From Gemmobacter aquarius (GTDB lineage Bacteria > Pseudomonadota > Alphaproteobacteria > Rhodobacterales > Rhodobacteraceae): 64,000 nucleotides of DNA. A program made the translations under genes and the position numbers. The notes under the pieces are model-generated. The model was not told where the DNA came from. It worked only from the letters and a program-made list of their open reading frames with translations, and made no database searches. Below, piece by piece: positions 34,690 through 43,867 of the stretch. The stretch is from contig NZ_CP028918.1 in the NCBI RefSeq assembly GCF_003060865.1, positions 566,001-630,000 of the forward strand. Direction: 5' to 3'. How positions within the stretch are numbered: the stretch's first letter is position 1; each line of letters starts with the position of its first letter.

Positions 34690-35904
34690 ATGCCAGCCCA
34701 AGAAAAAGCTCAGTCTCGGAGCCCCTCGCCGGATGCACCCCATGTGCATCACCGGAGGTATTGGAGTTGGCCGATAAGTGGCTTTGTCGTCGGATGTGTG
34801 GCTGGACCTGCGCACGCCCACGTCAAATGGTTCGCCCCTTATATCGTCGGGGCTTCACCGCAACCCCTGTCGGCGACGCTTGGCAACCTCTGGTTCTGGA
34901 CAGCGATAGCCCTCGTGCTGATGGCCTTTGTTGCAACCCGCATCCTTGAACGCCAGAACATTGGTCAAACCATGCTTGGCGGTATGGATCGCGCCGCTGC
35001 CCCGCTCTGGGCGCGCGCCGACGACTTTATGCGAGTGGCGGTCGGCACCTTTTTCGTGGCGATCTTTGCGGTGGGCGGAGTGTATCTTACGCCCGACCTC
35101 GCCACTCCGTCGGAATGGGTGTCGTGGTTCCAACTGCTCATCGCCGCAGGACTGTTCTGGCGCAGGACCATGCCCTTATCTGCGGCGGGGATCATCATCC
35201 TGTGGGCGATTGCGCTGCGAGACTATGATCTGTTCCATCTTCTCGATTACCTCGCGCTTGGCGTCGGCGTGGCGGGTTATCTCGTCCTGGCAGCCAGCAC
35301 GCAGGACAGATGGCAAAAGCATCGCTTCGAGGTGCTGCGCTGGGGTGTTGCGATTGCCTTGATGTGGTCCAGCCTTGAGAAATTCGCCTATCCGGAATGG
35401 TTCTACCCTCTGGTTCTGGAAAAGCCGTTCCTTACGTTTGGACTGCCGCGCGACGTGTTCATCCCGATGGCGGGCGTGGCCGAGTTCACGATGGGATTTG
35501 GTCTTTTGTGGACACCACTTGTCCGCAGACTTTCGTCTGTTGCACTGCTCATAATCTTTATGACCGCCGTATGGCCCTTTGGCAGGGTCGATATGATCGG
35601 ACACGCGCTGATCATGGCCACAATCGTTCTCATCGCGCTTGACCCGGAACGGCAACTGCATGTCCTTACCGGCGTCCGTCAATCGCTGGGCGGGGTTCCC
35701 CTTGTCCTTGCAGCGGCCCTGATCGTATTTTCGACCGCCTACTGGGGCACGCACCGGATGATCTATGGCAAAGATGGAGCGCCGAATGCGGATGCCGGAA
35801 ACATGGCGACCCACGCGCCCGATCCTGAAAAGCCTCACGGTCCTGAAGCTGCCGGCGCAACACCTGATCCGGCTGGCAGGACAAAAGACGTGCCCCTGCC
35901 ATAA
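34690..35904 (+). CDS. DoxX-like multi-pass membrane protein
   Basis: 404 residues starting MPAQEKAQSRS, with an AAGGA about seven bases before the ATG. An N-terminal cytosolic segment precedes about nine to ten hydrophobic helices. The stretch ALMWSSLEKFAYPEWFYPLVLEKPF followed by MAGVAEFTMGFGLLW is typical of the DoxX/DoxD-like family (a short loop with Glu-Lys, then a glycine-rich helix). The hydrophilic C-terminal tail of about 40 residues is rich in Pro, Ala and His. DoxX-like proteins act in quinone-linked redox or membrane stress roles, not known for this one. It is flanked by a 97-bp direct repeat, and no operon partner is seen. Confidence 0.65.
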   Translation: MPAQEKAQSRSPSPDAPHVHHRRYWSWPISGFVVGCVAGPAHAHVKWFAPYIVGASPQPLSATLGNLWFWTAIALVLMAFVATRILERQNIGQTMLGGMDRAAAPLWARADDFMRVAVGTFFVAIFAVGGVYLTPDLATPSEWVSWFQLLIAAGLFWRRTMPLSAAGIIILWAIALRDYDLFHLLDYLALGVGVAGYLVLAASTQDRWQKHRFEVLRWGVAIALMWSSLEKFAYPEWFYPLVLEKPFLTFGLPRDVFIPMAGVAEFTMGFGLLWTPLVRRLSSVALLIIFMTAVWPFGRVDMIGHALIMATIVLIALDPERQLHVLTGVRQSLGGVPLVLAAALIVFSTAYWGTHRMIYGKDGAPNADAGNMATHAPDPEKPHGPEAAGATPDPAGRTKDVPLP

Positions 35905-36062
35905 TGCGGCATGGCCTACCTGATTACCGCGCAGCCAGTGGACCAATCACGGGGCTGCTATCGGTCGATCGCTTCCTACGCCCGCTAGAAGGAAATACCA
36001 TCGAAGAGAATGCTCGGCCGAACTGAGAGCGTGTCCTCTTGGCGCGTCAGGCATCCGCCTCA

Positions 36063-36160
36063 CCAGCCGCTCACCTGTGCGTTCCGCGAGCTGGCCGCTG
36101 CATGACAGCGACGAGACGCAAGAATCGCACCAGATCGCGGCCCACGAAGCCTGACGAGCA
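36063..36160 (-). repeat. 97-bp direct repeat, copy 2
   Basis: Second copy of the repeat at 34128-34224, about 80 per cent alike overall, with the last 40 bp identical. Same orientation. The two copies bracket only the DoxX-like gene. Confidence 0.65.
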
Positions 36161-36222
36161 TCCGGATAGCATGTGCTAGGTGTTCTGACAGCAAAGCGCA
36201 GCACACCCGCACATCTTGAACT

Positions 36223-36984
36223 TCAGAAGATCCCAAAGGTGGGCAGTGTCTCTACGGTGTCTTCATCGAGCAATTGACGCGCCTTCCGCAACTGCACCGT
36301 CACACGCCCGGCGGTCCAAAGCTGGCCATGAAGCGTGCGAGAACCCTTCGCGTTCAACTGATCGGCAACTTCGGCGCGTGTAAGAGCTGAATGTTCCGGA
36401 TGCGCCCGCAGGAGCTCGACGATCTCCCTCACCATGGCATCCGCCTTTGCCTTGAAAGCCGCAGCGCCTTTGGGTTGGACCGCATTGATGTCAGGGTTCC
36501 CGAAGACAGCGCCCTGATCCTTTTTGCGCTTCATGCCCGCCTTGGTGCGTCGCGAGATTTCATCCCGTTCATGTTCGGCTTTTGCAATCCGGGCAGCTTC
36601 CGTATCGGCGCGAAATTTCTCGCCTTCTTTCAGGGAGACGATGCGGTCCGAAGCCGGAAGAAGATCACGAAGTTCACTGGTCGATGCTGCATGACGGGAA
36701 AGACGCGACCAATCCCAAACCACAAGCACGGCATCGAAGTCACGGCAGGCTTGTAGAGCATTTCGAAGGCCGCGACGATCGATGATGCTTTCCGAGCCTG
36801 CGCCCGTGGCAACGTCCAGAAAAATGTCGACCAAAGGCAAGCCACTCTTCTCAGCGTAGTTGCGGATTGCTTCTGCTTGCGAGTCGAGGCTGAAACCTTG
36901 GTTGCCCTGAGCCTCAGTTGAAACACGAACGTAGCCAGCGATTGCCTTCGGGCCGGTCTTTGCGCTCGCCTTCGTTTTCGCCAT
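36223..36984 (-). CDS. serine recombinase (resolvase family)
   Basis: 253 residues from ATG 36984 (AAAGGAG eight bases upstream). The N-terminal resolvase domain has GYVRVSTEAQGNQGFSLDSQ with the catalytic Ser at about residue 22, then VVWDWSRLSRH carrying the paired arginines, and AEHERDEISRRTKAGM, the usual helix E entry. The C-terminal part (after residue 170) is a short helix-turn-helix-like recombinase domain (LTRAEVADQLNAKGSRTLHGQLWTAGRVTVQL). It is too short for a large phage integrase and more like a resolvase/invertase. No att site was located; it may belong to the mobile DNA that brought the DoxX-like gene. Confidence 0.85.
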   Translation of the reverse strand: MAKTKASAKTGPKAIAGYVRVSTEAQGNQGFSLDSQAEAIRNYAEKSGLPLVDIFLDVATGAGSESIIDRRGLRNALQACRDFDAVLVVWDWSRLSRHAASTSELRDLLPASDRIVSLKEGEKFRADTEAARIAKAEHERDEISRRTKAGMKRKKDQGAVFGNPDINAVQPKGAAAFKAKADAMVREIVELLRAHPEHSALTRAEVADQLNAKGSRTLHGQLWTAGRVTVQLRKARQLLDEDTVETLPTFGIF

Positions 36985-37739
36985 GCCTGCTGCTCCTTTC
37001 GTTGTCGTCATAATAGGGCGGACGAGAGAGGGACAAAAGGGTAGGCCAAGTCGCAATCGAGCCATAAGGCTGAGCGGTCGTGATTGATATGTGCATGAGG
37101 GCTGGTAAGGGCTGATGTGAGATGTGTGGGGGCCTATCCGATCTCCCCTTGGGTATCGCTCGTCGGGGTGACGCTATGAGACCCTATGGGATGAACGAGC
37201 CTGCACCTCGAATGGGAGTTTCGGCGGCACCAAGGCCAAGGGCCGCGAAACAGGATTTGCGCCGAAAGCCATATCCGCGCCCAGCTACATCGGAAGAATG
37301 CCTATATGCTTATCTAGCCAAATAGCTTTCTATGCACGCTCTTCCTCGTATTCAATCTGAGGGTGGACCAGACGATCAGCTACAGCCAAGCCCGTTTCAT
37401 CCGACGGACCATTGCATTATGTGCATAGCTGTCCGGTTTACAAATCCTCGTAAAATCCAGAGCAGCACGATATGGTTGTCGATAGACGTCAACCGCCTTG
37501 TTTTATTGATCTCTTCAGGTTTTCATCTCGCTCATTCCGTCAACTGGCAGACCTGTGTTTGGCGTGAGTGGAAGCCTCGGACCAACCATGGTGTCAGCTT
37601 TGTGGCCACCCCCTGTCAGCGCCTGTAACCCCATTACGGCACCTGTTTCGATGCCAGCTATGCTCTAGGCGCAGGGCATCCAAAGACCCGACAGGACTGC
37701 GCGACAAGAGTCCTGTCGGGTTAGCTGATCGATGAAACT
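36985..37739. other. long gene-free stretch
   Basis: About 750 bp without a credible gene on either strand, apart from the terminator at 37686-37721. It must hold the promoter of the recombinase. Recombination sites for the recombinase could lie here, but I saw no clear inverted repeat pair. Confidence 0.45.
37686..37721 (-). terminator. terminator after the XRE regulator
   Basis: ACCCGACAGGACT and AGTCCTGTCGGGT form a perfect 13-bp stem with a 10-base loop. It lies 18 bp after the regulator stop. Confidence 0.8.
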
Positions 37740-38162
37740 CTACTTGGCTGTCGGATCAGCTTCGGAGTCATGCAGGAAGAGCTTCAGCACCCGAGTGATC
37801 GTCCGAGCAGGTGCGGGATCGGTATTCGACGACGCCTCGCGTATCAGTTTGAGCCAGGCGCGCTCATTGTAAGTCAGCGGTTCGCCGAGCAGGTCCGTGA
37901 TCAGTTTCAGCATCTCGGCCCCGTGAGTCTGCTCGATCGCAAGCCGCATGATCACAGCCGGATCATCCTCGAGCGCCTTTGCGAACGCAGGCACCCTGTC
38001 GAGCGCCAGCTTCGCGTTGCCCGTCTTCAACATGCTGATGAAGTTTGCATTCGCAAAACCAGCCTCTCGGGCGATTTCGGCTTGGTTTTTGTGACGAAGC
38101 TGGCTGATCCGAAGATCGATATATTTGGCGAGGCGGCTGTCGGCGTAGGGTGTGGTGCTCAT
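37740..38162 (-). CDS. XRE-type helix-turn-helix regulator
   Basis: 140 residues starting MSTTPYADSRLAKYIDLRISQLRHKN, with AAGGA a few bases before ATG 38162. The helix-turn-helix is QAEIAREAGFANANFISMLKTGNAKLALDRVPAFAKAL (about residues 27-64). The C-terminal 60 residues are helical with no known domain. Resembles small regulators found next to recombinases and phage-like genes; a role in controlling the recombinase at 36223 is possible but not shown. Confidence 0.8.
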   Translation of the reverse strand: MSTTPYADSRLAKYIDLRISQLRHKNQAEIAREAGFANANFISMLKTGNAKLALDRVPAFAKALEDDPAVIMRLAIEQTHGAEMLKLITDLLGEPLTYNERAWLKLIREASSNTDPAPARTITRVLKLFLHDSEADPTAK

Positions 38163-38647
38163 GTCGTATCCTTGATGCAAGCGCACGTCGATGTGCGATG
38201 CATCAAGAATAGCGAGCGGGACGATGGGGAATTTCTGGGAAACGGGTGGCATTCCCGAACCTTATCGCAAGCGACCTTAAACGGCGGTAAGCGGACGGTC
38301 GGTGCAGTGATGTCTCCTGTTCTGGACCGCGACTGGCAATGAAGCCAAGCATTCCTCTGCTGTTCCTTTCGTTCCAACTGCATTCGCGAGACTTCGAAGC
38401 GCGTTCGCAGTTAGTTTCGTCCCGTATCTGCTGTCTCTCGTTCGGCTTAAAGAGGCAAAATCCCGCAAAGACATGGGCGATCGAAATCCGTCCGTTACTG
38501 CGCAAGGCCACCTGAACCGTTGCAGGCGTCCCATTCAAGAAAGGTGGGGTCGGCACAAACCCGGCTCAGTTCTGTTCTGAAAGCGACGCGCTTGAGCGAC
38601 CAAACGGGCCGTGCCATCCTCCAACAATGGAACGGGATATCTTGATC
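38163..38647. other. gene-free stretch before IS3 copy B
   Basis: No gene seen. The last bases before 38648, joined to 39930 onward, give the pre-insertion leader of the glycosyltransferase-sulfotransferase gene, with GGAACGGGATATCTTG ahead of ATCTATATG. Confidence 0.5.
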
Positions 38648-38721
38648 TGATCCCGGCAAACTGGACCGTTTGAAGCTGGAGTTTTCGGCTACGCTTTCCT
38701 GGCTGGGAGAGGAGCGGAATC

Positions 38722-38983
38722 GGATGAAGGCGAGTAATTTTTCGGACGCGCGAGATGCGCGTTCATCATCAAGCAGGGCGAAGACGGGACGCCGGTTGCG
38801 GAGATCTGCCGCAAGGCGGGGATCAGCCAGGCGACCTACTTCAATTGGAAGAAGAAGTATGCCGGTCTGCTGCCGACCGAGATGAAGCGGCTCAAGCAAC
38901 TCGAGGACGAGAATGCGCGGCTGAAGAAGATCGTGGCGGACCTGACGCTTGATCGCGAGATGTTACAGGTGAGGGCCGTATAG
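38722..38983 (+). pseudogene. IS3 orfA, frameshifted (copy B)
   Basis: Same as in copy A: a start MKASNFSDA, a shift within GACGCGCGAGATGCGCG, then the helix-turn-helix and coiled-coil text in another frame up to TAG. Confidence 0.75.
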
Positions 38984-39006
38984 CAAACGATCCGGGGGAT
39001 CGTTTG
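38984..39006. repeat. palindrome at the orfA/orfB junction (copy B)
   Basis: CAAACGATCC and GGATCGTTTG with a three-base loop, directly after the orfA stop; identical to the one in copy A. Confidence 0.7.
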
Positions 39007-39032
39007 TAGGCCCGCAAGATCCGCCGAAAGCT

Positions 39033-39874
39033 TTGAAGCCTGGTCGGATGCGCGAACTCGTTCGCGGGATGTGCAGCGATTGGGCGGTGTCGATCCGGCA
39101 GGCTTGTGGGGCCATCGGGTTTGACCGTTCGACGTTCCACTACCAATCCCGCCGCACCGATCAGGCTGCTGTGGCCAAGCGGATCAAGGAGATCTGCGAG
39201 ACGCGCGTGAGGTATGGTTACCGGCGCGTTCACGTTCTGCTGGACCGTGAAGGCTGGGGCATCAACGTCAAGAAAGTCTATCGCATTTATAAGGAGTTGG
39301 GCATGCAGCTGCGGCACAAGACGCCCAAGCGGCGGGTGAAGGCGAAGTTGCGCGATGACCGCGCAGTGGCCATCGGGCCCAACGATGTCTGGGCAATGGA
39401 CTTCGTTCACGACCAACTGGCGACGGGCAAGAAGCTGCGGGTTCTGACCGTGGTCGACACCTTCTCGCGGCTCACGTCCCCGTGCTGGACGTTCGCTACA
39501 GCTACCGCGGAGAAGATGTCGTGACGACCCTCGACCGGGTGTGCCGCACGCCGGGTTACCCGAAGACGATCCGCGTCGACCAAGGCAGCGAGTTCGTCTC
39601 GCGAGACATGGACCTCTGGGCTTACCAGCGCGGGGTGGTCCTCGACTTCTCCCGGCCCGGCAAGCCGACGGACAATGCCTTCATCGAAGCCTTTAATGGA
39701 CGCTTCCGGGCGGAATGTCTGAACCAGCATTGGTTCCTCACCCTTGCGGACGCTGCCGAAAAGTTGGAGGCTTGGCGCAGGTACTACAACGAGGAACGGC
39801 CACACGGCGCGATCGGCAACAAGGTCCCGATCATGCTGACGAAATCAGGGGGCGTCACCAGCCCGTCACCCTGA
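39033..39874 (+). pseudogene. IS3 transposase orfB, frameshifted (copy B)
   Basis: First frame with VWAMDFVHDQ, second frame (39482-39874) with IRVDQGSEF and DNAFIEAFNG. The shift is at the same place as in copy A, just after TFSRLT near 39475. Two substitutions separate this region from copy A. Confidence 0.85.
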
Positions 39875-39932
39875 GCGAAGCCGGAAAACTCTGCCTTCGG
39901 GCGGTCCAACGTTGGGGATCGGATCAATCTAT

Positions 39933-41660
39933 ATGCCAAAGTCAGTGTTGTTTTTCAGGGATTTCCGAGGCTTAACTGGCGGGCATCTGAAGGTCGCAGA
40001 TTACATCAAACATGTGCGCAGCAATCCGGCCTATCGGCCTATCATGTCACTTTCATCGAGATCCTTGCCCAGTGATCTTTGGGACGACTGCGAGATTGTT
40101 GGGCCCGATTTCGATCCGGAGCTCGCCGATGTGCTGTTTCTGGCGGGCCGCGATTGGGAGGCCGTGCCGAAAGATATCGAATTGCGCGTGCCCGTCATCA
40201 ACCTGATCCAGGGCCTTCGCCATGCGGATGGCGACGACGTTCGCTATAGCTTTCTCGGTCGGAGGGCGACGCGATTATGCGTGAGCACCGAGGTAGCGGA
40301 GGCGATCACATCGACCGGAAAATGCAACGGGCCTGTTCTTGTCGTTCCGGCGGCGCTGCGACCCGATGATTTCCGCCCTGACGCAAGCAGGTCGAATGAC
40401 GTGTTCATCGCGGGACTGAAGGCGCCGGAACTTGCGCTTGCGGTCATGGACGAGTTGAAGGGCAGGGGATTGAAGGTTACAGCTGAAACCGAACCAGTTC
40501 CACGTGCGGATTTTCTTGGAAAGCTTCGCGAGGCGCGCATTGCTGTAACGCTGCCCTCTGCGCGTGAGGGTTTTTTTCTTCCCGCGCTCGAAGCGATGGC
40601 GGCAGGCTGTCTGGTCGTATGCCCGGATGCCGTCGGAAACCGTGATATATGTATCGACGGCGAAACCTGTCTGATGCCCTTGGCACGGCAATCAGATCTT
40701 GTCGGGTCGGTGATGACCTTGTTGGGGGACAGGGAGGTGGCACGCAAAATAGTGGATGGCGCCAAGCGGATGGTGAGCAAGCATAAACCGGCGGCAGAAC
40801 GCAGGACGTTCATGAATGTTCTGAATGCGACGAGCCCGAGGAACATAATCCTGACCGGTCTGCCGCGGTCGGGGACCACTTTGGCTTGCAGCCTGTTGGG
40901 TCAGTTGCCCGACGTTGTGGCTCTTCACGAGCCGATGAGACCGATGATGATTTCAGGCTTGGGCGGGTCCGAATTCATCGACACCGTCGTCGAGTTTTTC
41001 GATGCCATGCGCCAGCAGATCAAAACCGAAGGTACGGCCGCCAGCAAATCGCAAGAGGGGCGCGTACCTCGAAATCCTTTGGGCGACCAAGTAATCGATG
41101 GCCAGCGCGTTAAGAACATCGATGGTAACATCATATCGGTGGAAAATGTGACCACGCCGAGGTTCGACCTTTGCATGAAGCATCCTGCGATGTTTACGGC
41201 ACGTCTGCCCGTTCTGGCAGAAGTCTTCGACTGTTACGCCATCGTGCGTAACCCGTTGAGCGTGCTTCTCTCTTGGCGTGACAGTGGCATGTCTGTCGGG
41301 GACGGCCATTCACCTGCGGCAGAGTCCCATGACCCTGAACTTGCAGCGCTATTGCGCGAATTGCCTGATGTACTGGACCGCCAGATTGCCCTGCTCGATT
41401 ATATGTTCGCAAGGTATCGCGATTTCCTGCCCGATCGCACCATCCGCTATGAGGATGTGATTTCCACAGGCGGCGCGGCGCTTTCGGCAGTCGTGCCTGC
41501 AGCGAAAAGCCTTGAAGAGGAACTGTCATCCCGCAACCGGCGCCTCGTCGTGAAAAACGCGGACACGCTGCACATCGCACGTCGATTGCTCGAGAACGCG
41601 GAGGCTTGCTGGTTTTTCTATGACCAGAGCGACGTCTTGTCGATGGTCGAGGGTGGTTGA
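39933..41660 (+). CDS. glycosyltransferase-sulfotransferase fusion protein
   Basis: 575 residues from ATG 39933. Residues about 1-290 resemble a GT4-type (GT-B fold) transferase: VFIAGLKAPELALAV, then SAREGFFLPALEAMAAGCLVVCPDAVGNRD, the nucleotide-sugar site with its Glu. Residues about 300-570 are a sulfotransferase: NIILTGLPRSGTTLACSLLG (the 5'-phosphosulfate loop), VALHEPM, and YAIVRNPLSVLLSWRDS (the 3'-phosphate motif with Arg and Ser). It may add a sugar and sulfate it, on a surface glycan. First gene of the cluster. IS3 copy B lies six bases upstream, so the leader and promoter have been replaced. Confidence 0.8.
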   Translation: MPKSVLFFRDFRGLTGGHLKVADYIKHVRSNPAYRPIMSLSSRSLPSDLWDDCEIVGPDFDPELADVLFLAGRDWEAVPKDIELRVPVINLIQGLRHADGDDVRYSFLGRRATRLCVSTEVAEAITSTGKCNGPVLVVPAALRPDDFRPDASRSNDVFIAGLKAPELALAVMDELKGRGLKVTAETEPVPRADFLGKLREARIAVTLPSAREGFFLPALEAMAAGCLVVCPDAVGNRDICIDGETCLMPLARQSDLVGSVMTLLGDREVARKIVDGAKRMVSKHKPAAERRTFMNVLNATSPRNIILTGLPRSGTTLACSLLGQLPDVVALHEPMRPMMISGLGGSEFIDTVVEFFDAMRQQIKTEGTAASKSQEGRVPRNPLGDQVIDGQRVKNIDGNIISVENVTTPRFDLCMKHPAMFTARLPVLAEVFDCYAIVRNPLSVLLSWRDSGMSVGDGHSPAAESHDPELAALLRELPDVLDRQIALLDYMFARYRDFLPDRTIRYEDVISTGGAALSAVVPAAKSLEEELSSRNRRLVVKNADTLHIARRLLENAEACWFFYDQSDVLSMVEGG

Positions 41661-41790
41661 TTTTTCCTGGCGGCTGGATTTGCGCCGGCCGGAACCCTAT
41701 GGATGACGCGCTCGTGTTTTTTTGCCTGACGAAATCCGCTGCGGCGGTAGTACCTTGACGAGAACACAAGATTAGCGGGGACGCGCTTCG

Positions 41791-42930
41791 ATGAGAAAAG
41801 ACCTGATCTTCCATATCGGCCTGCCGAAGACGGGAAGCACTGCGATACAGGCGTTTCTGGCTCGCAACATCGGTCTCTTGGGCGAACACGGCATATCTTA
41901 CCCTTTCATAACGGAAGAGATGGCAAGCTCGGGCGGAATTTCGGAGGGCAACGCCCTGCACGAATTCGTGCGGTTGGCAAAGCAAGAGGGAATTGCCACC
42001 TCATACGAGGACAGGGCACCGACGTTCTTTGCAAGGATGGTCGAAAACGCAATCGAGCAAAGCGAGCACCAGACGATCCTGATTTCGGGCGAGGAATTGT
42101 CGGCGCTGACGGTGCTGGATCATTTCCGCGAGCTGTCGAAGCATCACAGGGTGCGCATCGTCGCCTATGTCAGGGACCCTTACGACATCGTCTGTTCGAG
42201 TTGGAAGCAGCAGGTGAAGGTTTCGGGTGAGAGCCGGAGCTTTCCCGAGTTCGTGCATGACATGGGAAGATACACTGGGCGCGTGAGCATCAACCGTCTG
42301 GCTGAATTCGTACGGTCTGGCCTGGACGTCACGGCCCTGTCCTATGATTCATGCAAAAGCCGTTTGATCGAGTCGTTCCTCGGGGCTATCGGCGTCAGGG
42401 CTCCGCTCGAACGTTTGTCAGGCTTCGTCGGGCAAACGCATAATCGATCCCTGTCGTTCGAGGAGGCCTCTCTCGTCGTGATGACGTACAAGTGCGGCGA
42501 GTCGGACTGTGCGCCGCATCTGCTTGCAAGTTTCCAGAAGCGCGCGGCACCCTTCGTTGATTCTGTAATCTCGGAAATCGACGAGCAAATCCGGAGCAAA
42601 TTGCGTGACGACATCGAGACTTTGAACGCTCTGCTCGAGCCAGATCAACGGCTGAGGGTGGTGCCCCGGAAAGGCATATCCCTGTCGGATCTGGCAATTT
42701 CACACGAGAACGTGGGCTTACTGCTCAAGGTCTTGTCCGACGCAGTGGTCAAACGTCCTGCGAGCGATGATCGCCCATCGCAGGAATGGCTCGAACTGGG
42801 ACTTCCGGACGATTTCGACGCCGAGCGTTACCTGCTGCTGAATCCCGACGTAGCACGGGCCGGGCTTGGAGCGGAATACCACTATCTGAACCATGGCCGT
42901 TGGGAAAGCCGGGTATACAAGCGGGTGTGA
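41791..42930 (+). CDS. sulfotransferase-like protein
   Basis: 379 residues starting MRKDLIFHIGLPKTGSTAIQAFLA, a 5'-phosphosulfate-binding loop (GLPKTGST). VRIVAYVRDPYDIVCSSWKQQV is the 3'-phosphate motif with Arg and Ser. ILISGEELSA lies between. The last 45 residues (PDDFDAERYLLLNPDVARAGL, YHYLNHGRWE) form a small repeat known from many bacterial glycan-synthesis proteins, where it is a tail on glycosyltransferases. Together these suggest a carbohydrate sulfotransferase in the same cluster as the fusion protein upstream. Spacing is 130 bp from that gene. Confidence 0.78.
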   Translation: MRKDLIFHIGLPKTGSTAIQAFLARNIGLLGEHGISYPFITEEMASSGGISEGNALHEFVRLAKQEGIATSYEDRAPTFFARMVENAIEQSEHQTILISGEELSALTVLDHFRELSKHHRVRIVAYVRDPYDIVCSSWKQQVKVSGESRSFPEFVHDMGRYTGRVSINRLAEFVRSGLDVTALSYDSCKSRLIESFLGAIGVRAPLERLSGFVGQTHNRSLSFEEASLVVMTYKCGESDCAPHLLASFQKRAAPFVDSVISEIDEQIRSKLRDDIETLNALLEPDQRLRVVPRKGISLSDLAISHENVGLLLKVLSDAVVKRPASDDRPSQEWLELGLPDDFDAERYLLLNPDVARAGLGAEYHYLNHGRWESRVYKRV

Positions 42931-43350
42931 TGCGAGGCATTGCCGGTTGAGGGAAGTAGCAGGCGACGTCATGCAGGTTGGTGCGGTTTTCATACCGGGT
43001 GGGACGGTCTTCACGCTGCCTCGGTCGACGCGGATCGTCTTGCGATAAGCGATCATGCGGCACGGCCGACCGAAGATGCCTACGAAAACCTTGCCGCTTG
43101 AGGTGCCGTGACGGGTTCGCCCTTTGCAGGCTCCGCCGTTTTGACATCGGAACAGACCTGTTTGGGGTCAATCGGCCCGGCATGCCGGTGCGGATGAACG
43201 CAGCGGCGCCTTGTGCAAGGCGAGTGGTTTTGGCCTACATTTCCGATAAATGCGCGTTCAACAAGATTGATTTAAGTTTACTGCAGCGTGAAAATCGTGC
43301 CATTACTTGGTCATAGCGCCGTCTTGCGCGGCAATAACGGATGAGTGAAG
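42931..43350. other. intergenic stretch with an IS3 orfB fragment
   Basis: No gene. On the minus strand, about 43010-43075 matches a piece of the IS3 orfB found in copies A and B (KTIRVDRGS in place of KTIRVDQGS), without ends. It shows an older insertion at this spot. Confidence 0.55.
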
Positions 43351-43686
43351 ATGAAGAAACTGCTTTCGACTACGGCCATACTGTCCTTCTTCTCCGGGTC
43401 TATGGCTTATGCCGATCCTACTGTAATGCTGGGACTGGCGCTGAACTTCGGTGGCGGAAAGCCTGTGTCGACGGGCGTGACCATGAAGGTGTTGTCGTCT
43501 GACGAGCCCGACACATTCGTCGGAGCGGCGGGTGTTTCCTATTTCTTCGACGATGGTGGTTACTTCGGCGCGGACCTTGGCGTGGGTCGGACATTCGATA
43601 GTGCCGCTGCGACGATTTCTTATGATTTCCTGAACCAGCGTCCTCAGATATCGGCAGGTTGGGCGCGGACGCACAGCGTCTGCTGA
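43351..43686 (+). CDS. small exported protein, possible beta-barrel fragment
   Basis: 111 residues with a signal peptide (MKKLLSTTAILSFFSGSMAYA). The mature part has Gly-rich alternating strands (TVMLGLALNFGGGKPVSTG, GAAGVSYFFDDGGYFGADLGVG, ISYDFLNQRPQISAGW), like a small outer-membrane or surface beta-protein. It lacks a C-terminal aromatic and may be a shortened version of a longer barrel. It sits inside the glycan cluster. Confidence 0.55.
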   Translation: MKKLLSTTAILSFFSGSMAYADPTVMLGLALNFGGGKPVSTGVTMKVLSSDEPDTFVGAAGVSYFFDDGGYFGADLGVGRTFDSAAATISYDFLNQRPQISAGWARTHSVC

Positions 43687-43867
43687 CCTTGCTTCGCGCG
43701 TATTTGCCGGAAACGGTGGGTTCTTGGACATTTCAAAGCGCAGTATCCAAGCGCGAATGCAGCGGTCTGCACGGCAGATCGCTGCGTGACGGGATCGTAT
43801 GAACGCGTCCTGTTCCGATACCGTCGATAATGACGACCTCGCACCCATCCTCTGAGTTTTGACAAAG

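Larger units (their letters stand above)
38648..39926 (+). mobile_element. IS3-family element, copy B
   Basis: 1279 bp with ends TGATCC and GGATCA, flanked by a 3-bp target duplication ATC (38645-38647 and 39927-39929), as IS3 makes. Same length as copy A at 12505-13783 but opposite orientation. It ends six bases before the start codon of the glycosyltransferase-sulfotransferase gene. Confidence 0.93.
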
